From IMG/VR virus record IMGVR_UViG_3300047557_000428, positions 1 through 34,477 of that record: DNA of 34,477 nt; one strand, 5' to 3'. The position numbers and the translations under genes were made by a program. Position 1 is the first letter of the stretch; every line of letters starts with the position of its first letter. Source of the stretch: a virus. A model generated the notes under the pieces. It saw only the letters and a program-made list of their open reading frames with translations. It did not search any database and was not told the origin of the DNA. Shown in pieces: positions 1 through 8,772 of the stretch.

Positions 1-126
1 ACCTGAGCGGCAGCAATAACTCTGTCAGTTTTGGTACCAGCGACTTTACGATTGAACTTTGGCTTTATAAAAACACAACCGCAACACAGCGAATTGTTGG
101 TGGGGTGAACTCTGGCTCAGAGTCGT
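1..126. repeat. Terminal direct repeat, left copy
   Basis: Bases 1-126 are identical to 34335-34460; the two copies part at base 127 (t here, g at 34461). A single exact repeat of this size at the two ends of a contig is the usual mark of a circular assembly. The reading frame of the LamG gene agrees: codons starting at base 2 mod 3 at the right end continue as the open frame from base 3 here. Confidence 0.93.
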
Positions 127-1082
127 TTCAACTTTATATTTTCAACAACAACGAATTGTCGTTTTTTGACGGTTCTGGAGTTCTAAGCGCATCGCCGACC
201 AATCTTGTAACTGGCGCTTGGAATCACATTGCCGTTACTCGATCTTCAAGCACGCTAAGGCTGTATTGCAACGGTACACAAGCAACGTCCGCGTCAAATA
301 CAAGAAACATTGTTAGCGACACTGTTCGAGTGGGCGCTGGTGGCGCTGCCATTACTGAGACAGTCAACGGGTATATCTGCGATGCACGAATTTTGAAGGG
401 CACCGCGCAATACACAGGGTCAACTTACACCGTCCCCACCGCACCCCTCACAGCGATCACCAACACCAGCCTGCTGCTGAACTTCACCAATGCTGGAATC
501 ATCGACAACGCGATGATGAACGACCTTGAAACGGTCGGCAACGCGCAGATCAGCACCAGCGTGAAGAAGTACGGCACGGGGTCGCTGGCGTTTGATGGGA
601 ACGGCGATGCACTTGTGCCCCCACCCAATGCCATGTTCAACATGGGTACGGGCAACTTCACGATTGAGTGCTGGGTTTATCCGCAGACTCAAGTGCAGAA
701 TTTCCCCGGCGTGTTCAACCTTTCGGGCGTTGCTGATTTGAGCGTTGCTTTCGATCATTCTGATGGAACCAACGATTCGTTTTCTATGCTGCTTGGCGCG
801 ACTCGCACATCAGCATCTGTGACCAGCGCGGTGGATAACTGGTATCACATTGCCCTTGTAAGAAACGGGACAACTGTGACGCTGTACATCGACGGAACCA
901 GCCGAGCCACCGCGACGAATAGTTCAACGCTTGGCGGCAACAACTGCACGATTGGAATGTATTCCACTTCCTTCAGTTCGACGTCTTTCAAGGGCTACAT
1001 CGACGACCTGCGGATCACCAAAGGCTACGCACGCTACACCTCGAACTTCACCCCGCCGACTGCGGCGTTTCCCAACAACTAA
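1..1082 (+). CDS. LamG-domain tail/receptor-binding protein, 3' part (gene spans the contig junction)
   Basis: This is the C-terminal part of the gene that starts at 33449. The frame is open from base 3, upstream of the first GTG/ATG, because the true start lies across the junction. It holds the rest of the second and all of the third concanavalin-A-like (Laminin_G_3 type) domain. Marks are FTIELW near base 48 and FTIECW near 660, each followed by a strand with W-HIA and R-G--V-LY-, and closing segments of the form G-I-D-R--KG-A-YT. Such domains bind glycans, so a virion fibre or receptor-binding role is likely. It ends nine bases before the next start. Joined length is 655 aa. No enzyme motif is visible. 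Confidence 0.85.
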   Translation, partial: LSGSNNSVSFGTSDFTIELWLYKNTTATQRIVGGVNSGSESFQLYIFNNNELSFFDGSGVLSASPTNLVTGAWNHIAVTRSSSTLRLYCNGTQATSASNTRNIVSDTVRVGAGGAAITETVNGYICDARILKGTAQYTGSTYTVPTAPLTAITNTSLLLNFTNAGIIDNAMMNDLETVGNAQISTSVKKYGTGSLAFDGNGDALVPPPNAMFNMGTGNFTIECWVYPQTQVQNFPGVFNLSGVADLSVAFDHSDGTNDSFSMLLGATRTSASVTSAVDNWYHIALVRNGTTVTLYIDGTSRATATNSSTLGGNNCTIGMYSTSFSSTSFKGYIDDLRITKGYARYTSNFTPPTAAFPNN

Positions 1083-1091
1083 GGAGCAACC

Positions 1092-1553
1092 ATGCTGATT
1101 GCACAAATCACAAACCCGCAGCCGGTTGATTACCGAGTTGCATTCCCTAATACGTCATTCACCCCTAATGGCCCTGACGATGCTTGGCTTGCCGAGCAGG
1201 GTTACGCCAAGGTCAATGTATGGCGTTCTCACGATGCCAAGACGCAGAAGCTGGTTCCGTGTGAGCCGGTGTACGAAGCGCCGTGGGTCTACACAGTAGC
1301 CGTGGCAGACAAGACGCAAGAGGACATGGACGCTGCTTCAGCAAGCGAGGCTGCAAATGTCCGTGCCCAACGCGACAGGCTGCTGGCTGCATGTGACTGG
1401 CGCGTTATCAAGGCGCTGGAGGCGGGGCAGGGCTTGGCCTCTGATTGGGCGGCGTACCGTCAAGCGCTTAGGGATGTGCCGACCCAGGCGGGGTTCCCGT
1501 GGACTATTGATTGGCCTCACGACCCGAATTGGGTTGCGCCAAATGAAAATTAA
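1092..1553 (+). CDS. Tail fibre assembly chaperone-like protein (Phage_tail_APC family)
   Basis: The protein is 153 aa. The C-terminal third has the pattern of the phage tail assembly chaperone family: RAQRDRLLAACDW, then W-AYRQALRDVP, then a GFPW-IDWP ending (residues about 92-145). Members usually follow a fibre gene and help its folding or trimerisation. Here it lies directly after the LamG fibre gene, which fits. The start is the ATG behind AAGGAG at 1081-1086. The N-terminal 80 residues are variable in this family and are probably the fibre-specific part. Its last 11 bases overlap the next gene. Confidence 0.75.
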   Translation: MLIAQITNPQPVDYRVAFPNTSFTPNGPDDAWLAEQGYAKVNVWRSHDAKTQKLVPCEPVYEAPWVYTVAVADKTQEDMDAASASEAANVRAQRDRLLAACDWRVIKALEAGQGLASDWAAYRQALRDVPTQAGFPWTIDWPHDPNWVAPNEN

Positions 1554-1833
1554 GATTCTTGAACTTTACGGGGATGGCGCTGCGGCAACGGGCGCCAGGT
1601 ATCTTGCGTCCATTACTGATGGGCCAATCACCGTTGAGAGCGAGGGAAACTGGTACTTTGACGCTGTCCCGTTGGCTACGCTGACTGAGGACGATGTGGC
1701 GGCAATCATTATCCAAGCCACCACAAAAAACGGTGTAAACAGCATCCAGGCCCGCCTGCAAGAGCAGCTGGGCGCTCAAGCCAAGACGATTCGACTGCCG
1801 TGGCTTCCTGAGACCTTTACCGTATCGGTGTAA
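1543..1833 (+). CDS. Small protein of unknown function in the tail cassette
   Basis: The product is 96 aa and not recognised. The ATG at 1543 lies inside the end of the chaperone gene (11-base overlap). The frame stays open further upstream, but that part only shadows the chaperone gene. The protein begins [12 protein letters not shown], is mostly predicted strands and one helix, and carries no Cys. It is followed two bases later by the gp4-like gene. Its place suggests a virion or assembly role, but nothing in the sequence proves this. Confidence 0.65.
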   Translation: MKIKILELYGDGAAATGARYLASITDGPITVESEGNWYFDAVPLATLTEDDVAAIIIQATTKNGVNSIQARLQEQLGAQAKTIRLPWLPETFTVSV

Positions 1834-1835
1834 AC

Positions 1836-2819
1836 ATGACCCAGCCAATCCAAATCATTTCCCTGGCGCTGAAGGACATTGGCGCATTGGAAGCTGGCGA
1901 AACCCCGACTCCAGAGGCTACGCAGGACGCTTTTGATACGCTGAACAATCTCATTGACCAATGGTCAAACGAGAATCTGCTGATCTACAACGTCACGGAA
2001 ATCATCTACACCCTGACCGCGGGGCAGACCCAATACACGATTGGCCCAAACCCCAGCACGGCAAACTTTATCGGGTCGCAGTTCACCGGATCGATTACCG
2101 GAAACATCCTGACGGTGACCGGCATTACCCAAGGCGCGATTGCCCAAGGCATGACCTTGAGTGGAACCGGCATCACCGCGGGCACCAAAATCACCGAGTT
2201 CATCACCGGCGCGGGCGGCAACGTCAACGAGCAGGGGACGTACTATGTCAACATCAACCAGACGGTGGCGTCCACGGCAATCACCGCGTACTACCAAAAG
2301 CCGCTAAACATCGATTCAGCATTTGTGCGGATCAACACAACCTCAAACGGTCAGCCCATCCTAAATGGTGGTCTGGACTACCCGGTCGCGGTTTTGAGCC
2401 TGCAAGAGTACGAAATGATCGGCCTCAAGACCCTGAATGGGCCGTGGCCTAAAGCCCTGTATTTCAACCCAGGCGCGGATTCGGGCAACCTTTTTGTGTG
2501 GCCCAACCCGTCGCAGGGCGAAATGCACATCTTTGCCAATACCTTATTCAGCGAGTGGGACACGGTCAACACAGATATTGCTTTCCCCAAGGGCTACATC
2601 ATGGCCCTGCGGTGGGCGCTTGCCGAGCGTCTGATGCCCATGTACGGCAAAAACAACCCCACCCAAATCGCCATGATCCAGCAGTATGCGGGGCAGGCAA
2701 TTGCCAATCTGAAGCGCACCAACATGGAACCGCAGCAAGTGGCACGCTACCCGGACAGCCTCTTGGTGGGCAAAGCCAAGGATGCGGGCTGGATTCTTTC
2801 GGGTGGGTTCTTCCGCTGA
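1836..2819 (+). CDS. P22 gp4-like tail accessory / neck protein with inserted beta-module
   Basis: The protein is 327 aa. Residues 1-80 and 153-327 resemble the P22 gp4 family, which docks under the portal and closes the DNA channel. Examples are the helical start with [19 protein letters not shown] and the later [15 protein letters not shown] helix. P22 gp4 is 166 aa, so this protein is about twice as long. Much of the surplus is a Gly/Thr/Val-rich module at residues 85-152 ([30 protein letters not shown]) that also occurs twice in the next large gene. It starts two bases after the previous stop. Together with the gp10-like gene it should form the neck of a short tail. Confidence 0.78.
   Translation: MTQPIQIISLALKDIGALEAGETPTPEATQDAFDTLNNLIDQWSNENLLIYNVTEIIYTLTAGQTQYTIGPNPSTANFIGSQFTGSITGNILTVTGITQGAIAQGMTLSGTGITAGTKITEFITGAGGNVNEQGTYYVNINQTVASTAITAYYQKPLNIDSAFVRINTTSNGQPILNGGLDYPVAVLSLQEYEMIGLKTLNGPWPKALYFNPGADSGNLFVWPNPSQGEMHIFANTLFSEWDTVNTDIAFPKGYIMALRWALAERLMPMYGKNNPTQIAMIQQYAGQAIANLKRTNMEPQQVARYPDSLLVGKAKDAGWILSGGFFR
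2088..2291 (+). repeat. Inserted beta-module, copy A (in the gp4-like gene)
   Basis: Coding repeat of about 68 residues with the pattern GSI-GN-LTVT, G--L-GTGI--GT-I, then GTY-VN--QTVAS. It matches the two copies in the gp10-like gene at protein level. The DNA is well diverged, so this is an old or separately acquired module and not a recent duplication. Confidence 0.75.
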
Positions 2820-2822
2820 CCT

Positions 2823-2918
2823 ATGCAAATGGAGCGAAAAAACGGACAATTGCACTTGTTTCGGGAGCTTGCTAAATGCATTGGCCCGACTGAAGCGAAA
2901 ACACATGGCAAGGATTAA
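2823..2918 (+). CDS. Possible 31-aa peptide between gp4-like and gp10-like genes
   Basis: An ATG-started frame of 31 codons fills nearly all of the 102-base gap between the two neck genes. The product starts MQMERKNGQLHLFRELAKCI and ends in a lysine-rich tail. It is amphipathic and would form a short helix. The first ATG lies four bases after the gp4-like stop, so it could be read by re-initiation. It has no clear Shine-Dalgarno site of its own. It is not recognised, and it could be chance. Confidence 0.4.
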   Translation: MQMERKNGQLHLFRELAKCIGPTEAKTHGKD

Positions 2919-2921
2919 AAG

Positions 2922-4913
2922 ATGCCTGATTTCGGTTTTGTCGGCCCATCCTACGAAGCCCCAAGCATTTACCAGGATGCCCAAGAGTGCATCAATTTTT
3001 TCCCCGAAGTTGACCCTACCAAGCAGCCTGGGCAACGCGGGGTAGTCGCGCTTTATCCGACGCCGGGACTTACCACCAAGGTTGTTCTTAACTACGGGGA
3101 AGTTCGGGGAATCCGCACCACCTCGGGCGGGACTCAATGTGTTGTGGTGTGCGGGCCATATGTCTATGTCCTGACCACTAGCCTGACCCCGACGATTGTT
3201 GGGTTTTTGAACACTTCCACCGGACGGGTGGGCATTACCGACAACGGGGTCAACGTCTACATAGTAGACGGGGCATATCGGTACACCTGGCGCATTTCTG
3301 CGCCTTCTGCGGCGACGTTTTACGGGTCAATGTCAGGCACTACCCTGACGGTGACGGACGTTTCTAGCGGCTCTTTAGCCGTTGGACAGCAAGTGTTTGG
3401 AGTTGGGGTACTGAACGAAACCGTTATTACCGCGCTGGGCACCGGCACGGGCGGCACGGGGACATACACCATCAATCTGACCCAAACGGTTGCTGCGGAG
3501 AATATGTCGTCGGCAAACGTGGGCGCGGTAGTTACGGGCAGTATCTCGGGAACCACGCTTACGGTTACCGCGGTGAGTTCTGGAACCCTATACCTTGGGC
3601 AAACCATTCAAGGAACCGGCGTTACCGCTAACACAATGATTGTGTCGTTTGGCTCAGGCAGCGGCGGGGCTGGAACCTATACCGTCAGCAGCAGCCAAAC
3701 GGTCGGATCAACCACCCTGTATGCGCTGAACTTTACGCAGATTCCGTCAACGGATGGGGCGTTTTCGGGCGCAAACGTGGTGGACATTGTGGACAACTAT
3801 TTTGTCTACAACAAACCCGGTAGCCAGCAATGGGGCGCATCTGACTTTCTTAGTCCAATTTCCCCGACGCTCAGTTACGCGCTGAAGGACGGTGCGCCAG
3901 ATAACCTGGTGAGCCTGATTGTTGATCACCGCGAGGTCTATCTGCTGGGCGAGGCATCTTCTGAGGTCTGGACGGACGTCGGGGCGGTTCCGTTCCCGTT
4001 CCAGCGTATTCCGGGCACCAATACTCAGCATGGTATTGCGGCTGTGTACTCGGTGGCTCGGGTTGGTAATTCGTTTGCGTATGTATCCCGCAACATCCGT
4101 GGCGAGGCACAAATTGTCCAGATGAACGGCTATATCCCGCAGCGCATATCTACGCACGCTGTGGAAAACACGCTGGCAAATCAATACATCGACGACGCGA
4201 TTGCTTGGACGTACCAGCTGGAGGGCCATGAATGTTATGTCGTGACCTTCCCGACGCTTGACCTGACTTGGGTCTATGACGCCACCACGCAGATGTGGCA
4301 CAAGTGGCTGTATGTGAACAATGACAATGGCTACGAACGCCACCGCGGGAACTGCTGCACGTTGTTCCAGAACATGATCCTGGTCGGGGACTACGAGAAC
4401 GGCAAGGTCTACATGCTAGATCGGGCCAATTACACGGATGATGGGCAGGAAATCCGCAGACTGCGGCGTGCGCCTCACTTGGTTGCTGATCTGCAACGGC
4501 AGTATTTCGACGAGTTCCAGATTCAATTCCAACCAGGCGTTGGAACAACCGGATTCTCGGTGCAGACGGGGGCAATCCAGCCCGCAACGATTGAGTCTCC
4601 GTACACGATTTATCCCAATGATGCCCTGACAATTGGGCCAAACGACATTGTTTATCTTGGACAGACGTCTGTGGTGAACGTGCAAGACACGACAACCTAT
4701 CCCCAGGCCATGCTGCGGTGGTCAAACGATGGCGGCAGCACCTGGTCAAACGAACATTGGGTGACCATTGGTCAGCAGGGCAAGTACAAGAACCGCGCAA
4801 TCTGGCGGCGTCTTGGCATGGCCCGAGACCGAGTGTTTGAGGTTGTGGTGTCTGATCCGGTCAAGGCAGTCATTGTGTCTGCCAACCTTAAAGCAAGCCA
4901 AGGAGATAACTGA
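2922..4913 (+). CDS. P22 gp10-like packaged-DNA stabilisation protein (tail hub)
   Basis: The protein is 663 aa. The first 130 residues ([20 protein letters not shown], then a G-V-LYPTPGL turn) and the part after residue 270 match the P22 gp10 family, the hexameric hub under gp4 to which the tail proteins attach. Later hallmarks are [20 protein letters not shown] and the [15 protein letters not shown] strand pair typical of its propeller-like core. P22 gp10 is 472 aa; the surplus is largely two beta-modules at residues 135-197 and 206-268. The start is an ATG with AAGGA about 8 bases upstream. Its stop overlaps the next start by one base (TGATG). Confidence 0.85.
   Translation: MPDFGFVGPSYEAPSIYQDAQECINFFPEVDPTKQPGQRGVVALYPTPGLTTKVVLNYGEVRGIRTTSGGTQCVVVCGPYVYVLTTSLTPTIVGFLNTSTGRVGITDNGVNVYIVDGAYRYTWRISAPSAATFYGSMSGTTLTVTDVSSGSLAVGQQVFGVGVLNETVITALGTGTGGTGTYTINLTQTVAAENMSSANVGAVVTGSISGTTLTVTAVSSGTLYLGQTIQGTGVTANTMIVSFGSGSGGAGTYTVSSSQTVGSTTLYALNFTQIPSTDGAFSGANVVDIVDNYFVYNKPGSQQWGASDFLSPISPTLSYALKDGAPDNLVSLIVDHREVYLLGEASSEVWTDVGAVPFPFQRIPGTNTQHGIAAVYSVARVGNSFAYVSRNIRGEAQIVQMNGYIPQRISTHAVENTLANQYIDDAIAWTYQLEGHECYVVTFPTLDLTWVYDATTQMWHKWLYVNNDNGYERHRGNCCTLFQNMILVGDYENGKVYMLDRANYTDDGQEIRRLRRAPHLVADLQRQYFDEFQIQFQPGVGTTGFSVQTGAIQPATIESPYTIYPNDALTIGPNDIVYLGQTSVVNVQDTTTYPQAMLRWSNDGGSTWSNEHWVTIGQQGKYKNRAIWRRLGMARDRVFEVVVSDPVKAVIVSANLKASQGDN
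3324..3512 (+). repeat. Inserted beta-module, copy B (in the gp10-like gene)
   Basis: About 63 residues: [16 protein letters not shown], a central -G-GV---T-I, then [13 protein letters not shown]. It is adjacent to copy C and alike in length and motif order. Confidence 0.75.
3537..3725 (+). repeat. Inserted beta-module, copy C (in the gp10-like gene)
   Basis: About 63 residues: [26 protein letters not shown], then [13 protein letters not shown]. It is closest to copy B and follows it after a short linker (residues 198-205). Confidence 0.75.
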
Positions 4914-5149
4914 TGGCAAACGGGCTGTCTCCGGTCACGCAAAACAACCCCTACCCGCAGGCTGAGTTCTTGGACAAGAACACGAACCGGCCTACAAGGG
5001 CATGGCAACAGTTTTTTTTGAATTTGCTGAACTTCAGCAGTTCTGCGTCAGCGACAGCGGGCGCTGCGACCTTGCCTGCAAATCCGGTGGGATTTATCAC
5101 CGTGAATGTGAATGGCAAGCCGCAAAAAGTGCCCTACTATGACGTTTGA
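4913..5149 (+). CDS. Small protein in the tail-needle/gp14 position, function unknown
   Basis: The product is 78 aa. It begins with a proline-rich stretch, then RAWQQFFLNLLN (a hydrophobic helix), an Ala/Ser linker and a C-terminal strand pair VGFITVNVNGKPQKVPYYDV. In P22 this slot after gp10 holds the needle gp26 and head protein gp14; I see no likeness to either. The ATG overlaps the stop of the gp10-like gene by one base, so the two are translationally coupled. The gene carries a run of eight T at 5012-5019, which is prone to slippage. It is probably a minor virion or tail-assembly protein. Confidence 0.7.
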   Translation: MANGLSPVTQNNPYPQAEFLDKNTNRPTRAWQQFFLNLLNFSSSASATAGAATLPANPVGFITVNVNGKPQKVPYYDV

Positions 5150-5163
5150 ATCGGAGAGAGAAA

Positions 5164-7341
5164 ATGGCTGATTTAATTGCAAGCATCAACGAAGCGGTAA
5201 GCGGAGCAATGTCCGGGTCAACCTCACAAACAACAAATGATCGGTTAATTACGGATTACCAGGGAACGCAATATGACGCAAAAACAATATTAAATCTTGC
5301 AAATCAAGTTGCCAAAAATCTTGATGTATCCAAGAGTTCAGGCGGTGTATTTGGAACGCAAGGACAAAGTGTAGGATTTGATTTTGCGGAATCTAGCCGA
5401 ATTCTTGGTCGCGCTCCTACCGCTGCAGAGCAAGTCACGCTTGACATGGCGCGTGAATTGGCGCGTCAGGGTGTAACTGACATTAACCAGTTACAGCAAA
5501 AGACATACACGACGCCAGATCAATTTATTGCGAGTGAGGGTGGCGATTATGTGATTCCGGGGTATGAAACCCAAGGATTATTTGCGGGTGATAAACAAAT
5601 TGGGGGAGTTGGTTCAAATCAATTTGGAGTAACGTACACCGGAAAAGGTGGAACTGGCTACAACATTGAGTTTGATCCGAACACTGGCAAGCCTAAATTT
5701 TCCACCAGCGGTTTTTCGACAAGTGATGCAGATGCACTTGCTCCGTTATTGTTGATGGGGGGATTAGCCCTTGGTGCGCCGTATCTTGGCAATCTTTTTG
5801 GGGCTGGTGCAGGTACTACGTTGGGCGGTTTGGGAGCAACAGAATTAGCTATTGCAGCCGGTGAAGGGCTTTTGCCAGTTACCGCTGGACAACTAACAAC
5901 TGCCGGGTTGACTGGTTCTCAATTGGGGGCGCTAGGAAGCGGGATTGGTCTTGGTGGTGCTGGTTTGGCTGGCGCTGGTCTTGGTGGCGCTGCAACAGGA
6001 GGCGGGGCCGGTGTTAACTATGGATTAGGTACGGGAAGCAACCTTGCCAGCATGGGCGGGGGTCAAGGTCTTACCGGCGGTGTCGGTGCAAACCTTGCGG
6101 GGATGGGTGGTGGTCAGGGGTTATCTACCACGCTTGGGGCGGGAACTAGTTTGACTGGCGGCGTTGGTGGAAGTGGCGCATTGATGACCGCTGGTGGATT
6201 GGTATTGCCTGGTGCTGGCACTTTGGCAGGCATTAACCCGCTGACCGGTTTGCCGCTTGGGGCAACCGTAACTGGCACAAATGTCATAACGGGCCTGGGT
6301 GGGCTGACCACTCTTGGCGGTCTTGGGAATGCTGGCGTCACAGTAGGGCCAGGAGGCACACTGTTGCCCACCGGGGGCACTGGAATGGGTGGCGGTACAG
6401 GTGGCGGTACGGGTGGCGGCGTAGGCGGCGGTACGGGTGGCGGCGTAGGCGGCGGTACGGGCGGCGGTACAGGTGGCGGTACAGGTGGCGGTACGGGTGG
6501 CGGTACAGGTGGCGGTACAGGTGGCGGTACAGGTGGCGGTACGGGTGGCGGCGTTGGCGGCTTGCTTGGTGGGTTGCTTGGTGGGTTGTCGACGGGAACC
6601 GGTCTTGCAGGATTGTTGTCGGGTATTGGATCGCTGACCAGCGGAGTCTTGGGTGCAAACGCAGCGGAGAAAGCTGCCGCGATTCAACAGCAGACCGCTT
6701 TAGCGCAGATGAAGCAACAGCGCGAGTTGTTTGACATCATCAACGCCCAGCAAGCCCCATATCGAACAGCAGGATATGGAGCACTCAGCACCATTGGCGG
6801 CATGTTGCCGGGTCAGCAGCCGGTCTACGACACGACTGGTAAGCAAATCGGCACGCAAGAAGGCACGGGTTATCTGACCCAACAATACACGCCAGAACTG
6901 TTCCAAAAGCAAATCGATCCTGGCTACGCATTCCGTCTTGCACAAGGACAGATGGCGGCGCAAAGGGCTGGAAACGTTGCTGGTGGCGGTCTTGGCGGCA
7001 ATGTCATGCGTGGTTTGCAGGACTACACCCAAGGTCTTGCAAGCACGGAATACGGCAATGCATTTAATCGCTTCCAGGCGCAGCGCCAGAACATCTACAA
7101 CACCCTGGCAGGGATTGCGGGGATCGGACAGACGGGACAAGCCGCGGCAAACCAAGCCGCCCAGCAGTATGGTCAAAACGTGGCGAACTTGGCTACGGGC
7201 GCTGCAGGGGCGCAGGCCGCGGGCACGATTGGCGCGGCGCAGGGTTATGGTCAGGGCATCAGCGGATTGGCAAACAGCTTGATGCTGGCGCAGTTGCTTG
7301 GACAGAATCAGAACGTTGCTGCACAACCCACTATTGGGTAA
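5164..7341 (+). CDS. DNA-transfer (ejection) protein, P22 gp7-like, with long Gly-rich centre
   Basis: The product is 725 aa. The C-terminal 220 residues (coiled region AAEKAAAIQQQTALAQMKQQ, then DPGYAFRLAQGQMAAQ, GNVMRGLQDYTQGLASTEY and RFQAQRQNIYNTLAGIAG) are the conserved part of gp7/'P32-like' DNA-transfer proteins. These are packed in the head and ejected to help DNA cross the cell envelope. P22 gp7 is 229 aa, so about 500 residues are added in front. Residues 200-460 are very rich in Gly and Ala and include 14 tandem GGGT/GGGV units. The frame also opens at a TTG at 5146, but the ATG at 5164 behind GGAGAGAG is preferred. Confidence 0.75.
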   Translation: MADLIASINEAVSGAMSGSTSQTTNDRLITDYQGTQYDAKTILNLANQVAKNLDVSKSSGGVFGTQGQSVGFDFAESSRILGRAPTAAEQVTLDMARELARQGVTDINQLQQKTYTTPDQFIASEGGDYVIPGYETQGLFAGDKQIGGVGSNQFGVTYTGKGGTGYNIEFDPNTGKPKFSTSGFSTSDADALAPLLLMGGLALGAPYLGNLFGAGAGTTLGGLGATELAIAAGEGLLPVTAGQLTTAGLTGSQLGALGSGIGLGGAGLAGAGLGGAATGGGAGVNYGLGTGSNLASMGGGQGLTGGVGANLAGMGGGQGLSTTLGAGTSLTGGVGGSGALMTAGGLVLPGAGTLAGINPLTGLPLGATVTGTNVITGLGGLTTLGGLGNAGVTVGPGGTLLPTGGTGMGGGTGGGTGGGVGGGTGGGVGGGTGGGTGGGTGGGTGGGTGGGTGGGTGGGTGGGVGGLLGGLLGGLSTGTGLAGLLSGIGSLTSGVLGANAAEKAAAIQQQTALAQMKQQRELFDIINAQQAPYRTAGYGALSTIGGMLPGQQPVYDTTGKQIGTQEGTGYLTQQYTPELFQKQIDPGYAFRLAQGQMAAQRAGNVAGGGLGGNVMRGLQDYTQGLASTEYGNAFNRFQAQRQNIYNTLAGIAGIGQTGQAAANQAAQQYGQNVANLATGAAGAQAAGTIGAAQGYGQGISGLANSLMLAQLLGQNQNVAAQPTIG
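6388..6555 (+). repeat. 12-bp tandem repeat, 14 units, encoding (GGGT/V)14
   Basis: Fourteen in-frame units of the type ggtggcggtaca, with acg or gtc/gta/gtt variants in the last codon, run without a break. They encode Gly-Gly-Gly followed by Thr (11 units) or Val (3 units) at residues 409-464 of the DNA-transfer protein. The unit is a multiple of three, so gain or loss of copies would keep the frame. Confidence 0.95.
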
Positions 7342-7350
7342 GAGGTAATC

Positions 7351-8772
7351 ATGCCGATGCAATTCAATTATCAACTGACCCCCAACGTTCCCCAAACCAG
7401 CATTGGGGACATGATTAACCTTGCGCGGAACGTTCAGGCATACCAACAAGCGCAGCAACTTAATCCGCTGCAAGTTCAACAGGCGCAGCAGAATTTGCTG
7501 CAGTCCCAGCTGGCCTATCAGCAAGCGCAGCAGATCAACCCTTTGCTGTTGCGGGCACAGCAAGCCGCAACCACGTTGGGTGAGGAAACGCTGCAGCCAA
7601 AGATTGCACAGCAAGTCGCCCAAACCAGTACGGCGCAAACACAAGAAAAAGCAGCCAAACTAACGCTGTCACAGGCCGAGCAGGGCGCAATGTTCACCCT
7701 GCTGGGCGGCATCATTAACGACCCGCAGATTCGCCAGCCTGATGCAGCAAAACTAGTGCTGCAGCAAGCCCGTGATCGGGCGGTCAATCTATTGGGGCAA
7801 GACCCTGATGCGTCCAAGAAAGTCGACGCGGTGTTCAAGCCTTTGGAGGACTTGGCGGGCAAAAAGCCTGACGCGCTGCCGCAAGTGCTGCAAAACGTGA
7901 TTCAGTCCAACATTGGTGCAGCAGGCCAGCAGGCATTGCAGACGCCGCAACCGGGAACCTTTGGTGGGCAACCAGGCGCGTTTGTGCCGGGGCAGGCTCA
8001 GGTTGTGCCGCTGCAGTTCCAAGGCGCACCCGCCGCAGGCCAAATGCCTGGACAAGCCATGCAAGGGCAACCCACCGCTGCAGGCATGGCGCTTCCGTAT
8101 CCCGTTCGTCAGGCAGGGATGCCATATGCCGCCACCCCGAGCGAGGAAGCCGACCGCACCAAAGGGCAATCGTATCGTTCTGGTGTTGTGGCTCGACAGG
8201 CAGACATTCCGACAGCCCGCCGCAATCTGGATGAGGTCATTAAGGAAGCCACCAAGATTGAAGGCCGTAACTTCTTTTCGTCAGGTATTGCAGGCGATCT
8301 GGAGCGCAAATTCCGTAATTGGGCGGGCGACACGACATATAAACAACTGTCAAAAGACTTGGCTAATGTTCAGATTGCCAACATTCAGGCGGTTGGTGGA
8401 TCGTTGGACACGGTCGCGGGGCAGCAGTTGGCGCGGATGGCAAACGGTGATGAAACATACCCGCCGAGCGTGCTGGTGAACATTGCCCGCCGCACCTATG
8501 CCGAATTGACCAACCTAGACATGCAGGCCCAAGGCGCACAGAAGTTTGCCCAAAAATACGGGGATGCCAACATAAACGCATTCCGTCAGGCATGGGCAAA
8601 CAATTCAGACTCCAAGGTATTTGAGGCTATTAGCATCTATAACAGCGTTCAAGACCCCGCAGAACGCAAAAAGATGATTGATGACTTGCTTGGCAGCGAT
8701 CAACGAATGCGGCAGCAATTCCTGCAGCGGTATAAAAACATCAAGAAGCTGACTGAGACCGGAGAATTGTGA
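7351..8772 (+). CDS. Probable ejected internal virion protein, P22 gp20 position
   Basis: The protein is 473 aa; P22 gp20, at the same place in the gene order, is 471 aa. Residues 25-75 are a Gln/Ala-rich helix built on repeated QAYQQAQQLNPLQVQQAQQ-like units, followed by a long helical stretch to about 180. A Pro/Gly/Gln-rich linker (about 190-260) then leads to a helical C-terminal half ending in a basic tail. No enzyme motif is seen. Low-complexity helical composition and position between the gp7-like and gp16-like genes argue for an ejection-channel protein. The assignment rests on context and length more than on clear similarity. The stop overlaps the next ATG (TGATG). Confidence 0.62.
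   Translation: MPMQFNYQLTPNVPQTSIGDMINLARNVQAYQQAQQLNPLQVQQAQQNLLQSQLAYQQAQQINPLLLRAQQAATTLGEETLQPKIAQQVAQTSTAQTQEKAAKLTLSQAEQGAMFTLLGGIINDPQIRQPDAAKLVLQQARDRAVNLLGQDPDASKKVDAVFKPLEDLAGKKPDALPQVLQNVIQSNIGAAGQQALQTPQPGTFGGQPGAFVPGQAQVVPLQFQGAPAAGQMPGQAMQGQPTAAGMALPYPVRQAGMPYAATPSEEADRTKGQSYRSGVVARQADIPTARRNLDEVIKEATKIEGRNFFSSGIAGDLERKFRNWAGDTTYKQLSKDLANVQIANIQAVGGSLDTVAGQQLARMANGDETYPPSVLVNIARRTYAELTNLDMQAQGAQKFAQKYGDANINAFRQAWANNSDSKVFEAISIYNSVQDPAERKKMIDDLLGSDQRMRQQFLQRYKNIKKLTETGEL

Noticed and set aside
4150-4800. Reverse frame of 216 codons inside the gp10-like gene
   Set aside because: Composition rich in Arg, Ser, Cys and His as expected of a shadow frame; opposite a conserved gene.
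6388-6555. Possible CRISPR array
   Set aside because: The repeats are directly joined 12-bp coding units without spacers.
6114-6687. Long reverse-strand frames over the Gly-rich repeat
   Set aside because: They arise from the 12-bp repeat read backwards (repeated Thr/Ala/Cys or Arg/His/Tyr units) and lie opposite a well-supported gene.
6700-7644. Reverse frame of 314 codons
   Set aside because: It is antisense to two virion genes, its Leu/Arg/Cys-rich composition is a codon shadow, and it has no ribosome site.
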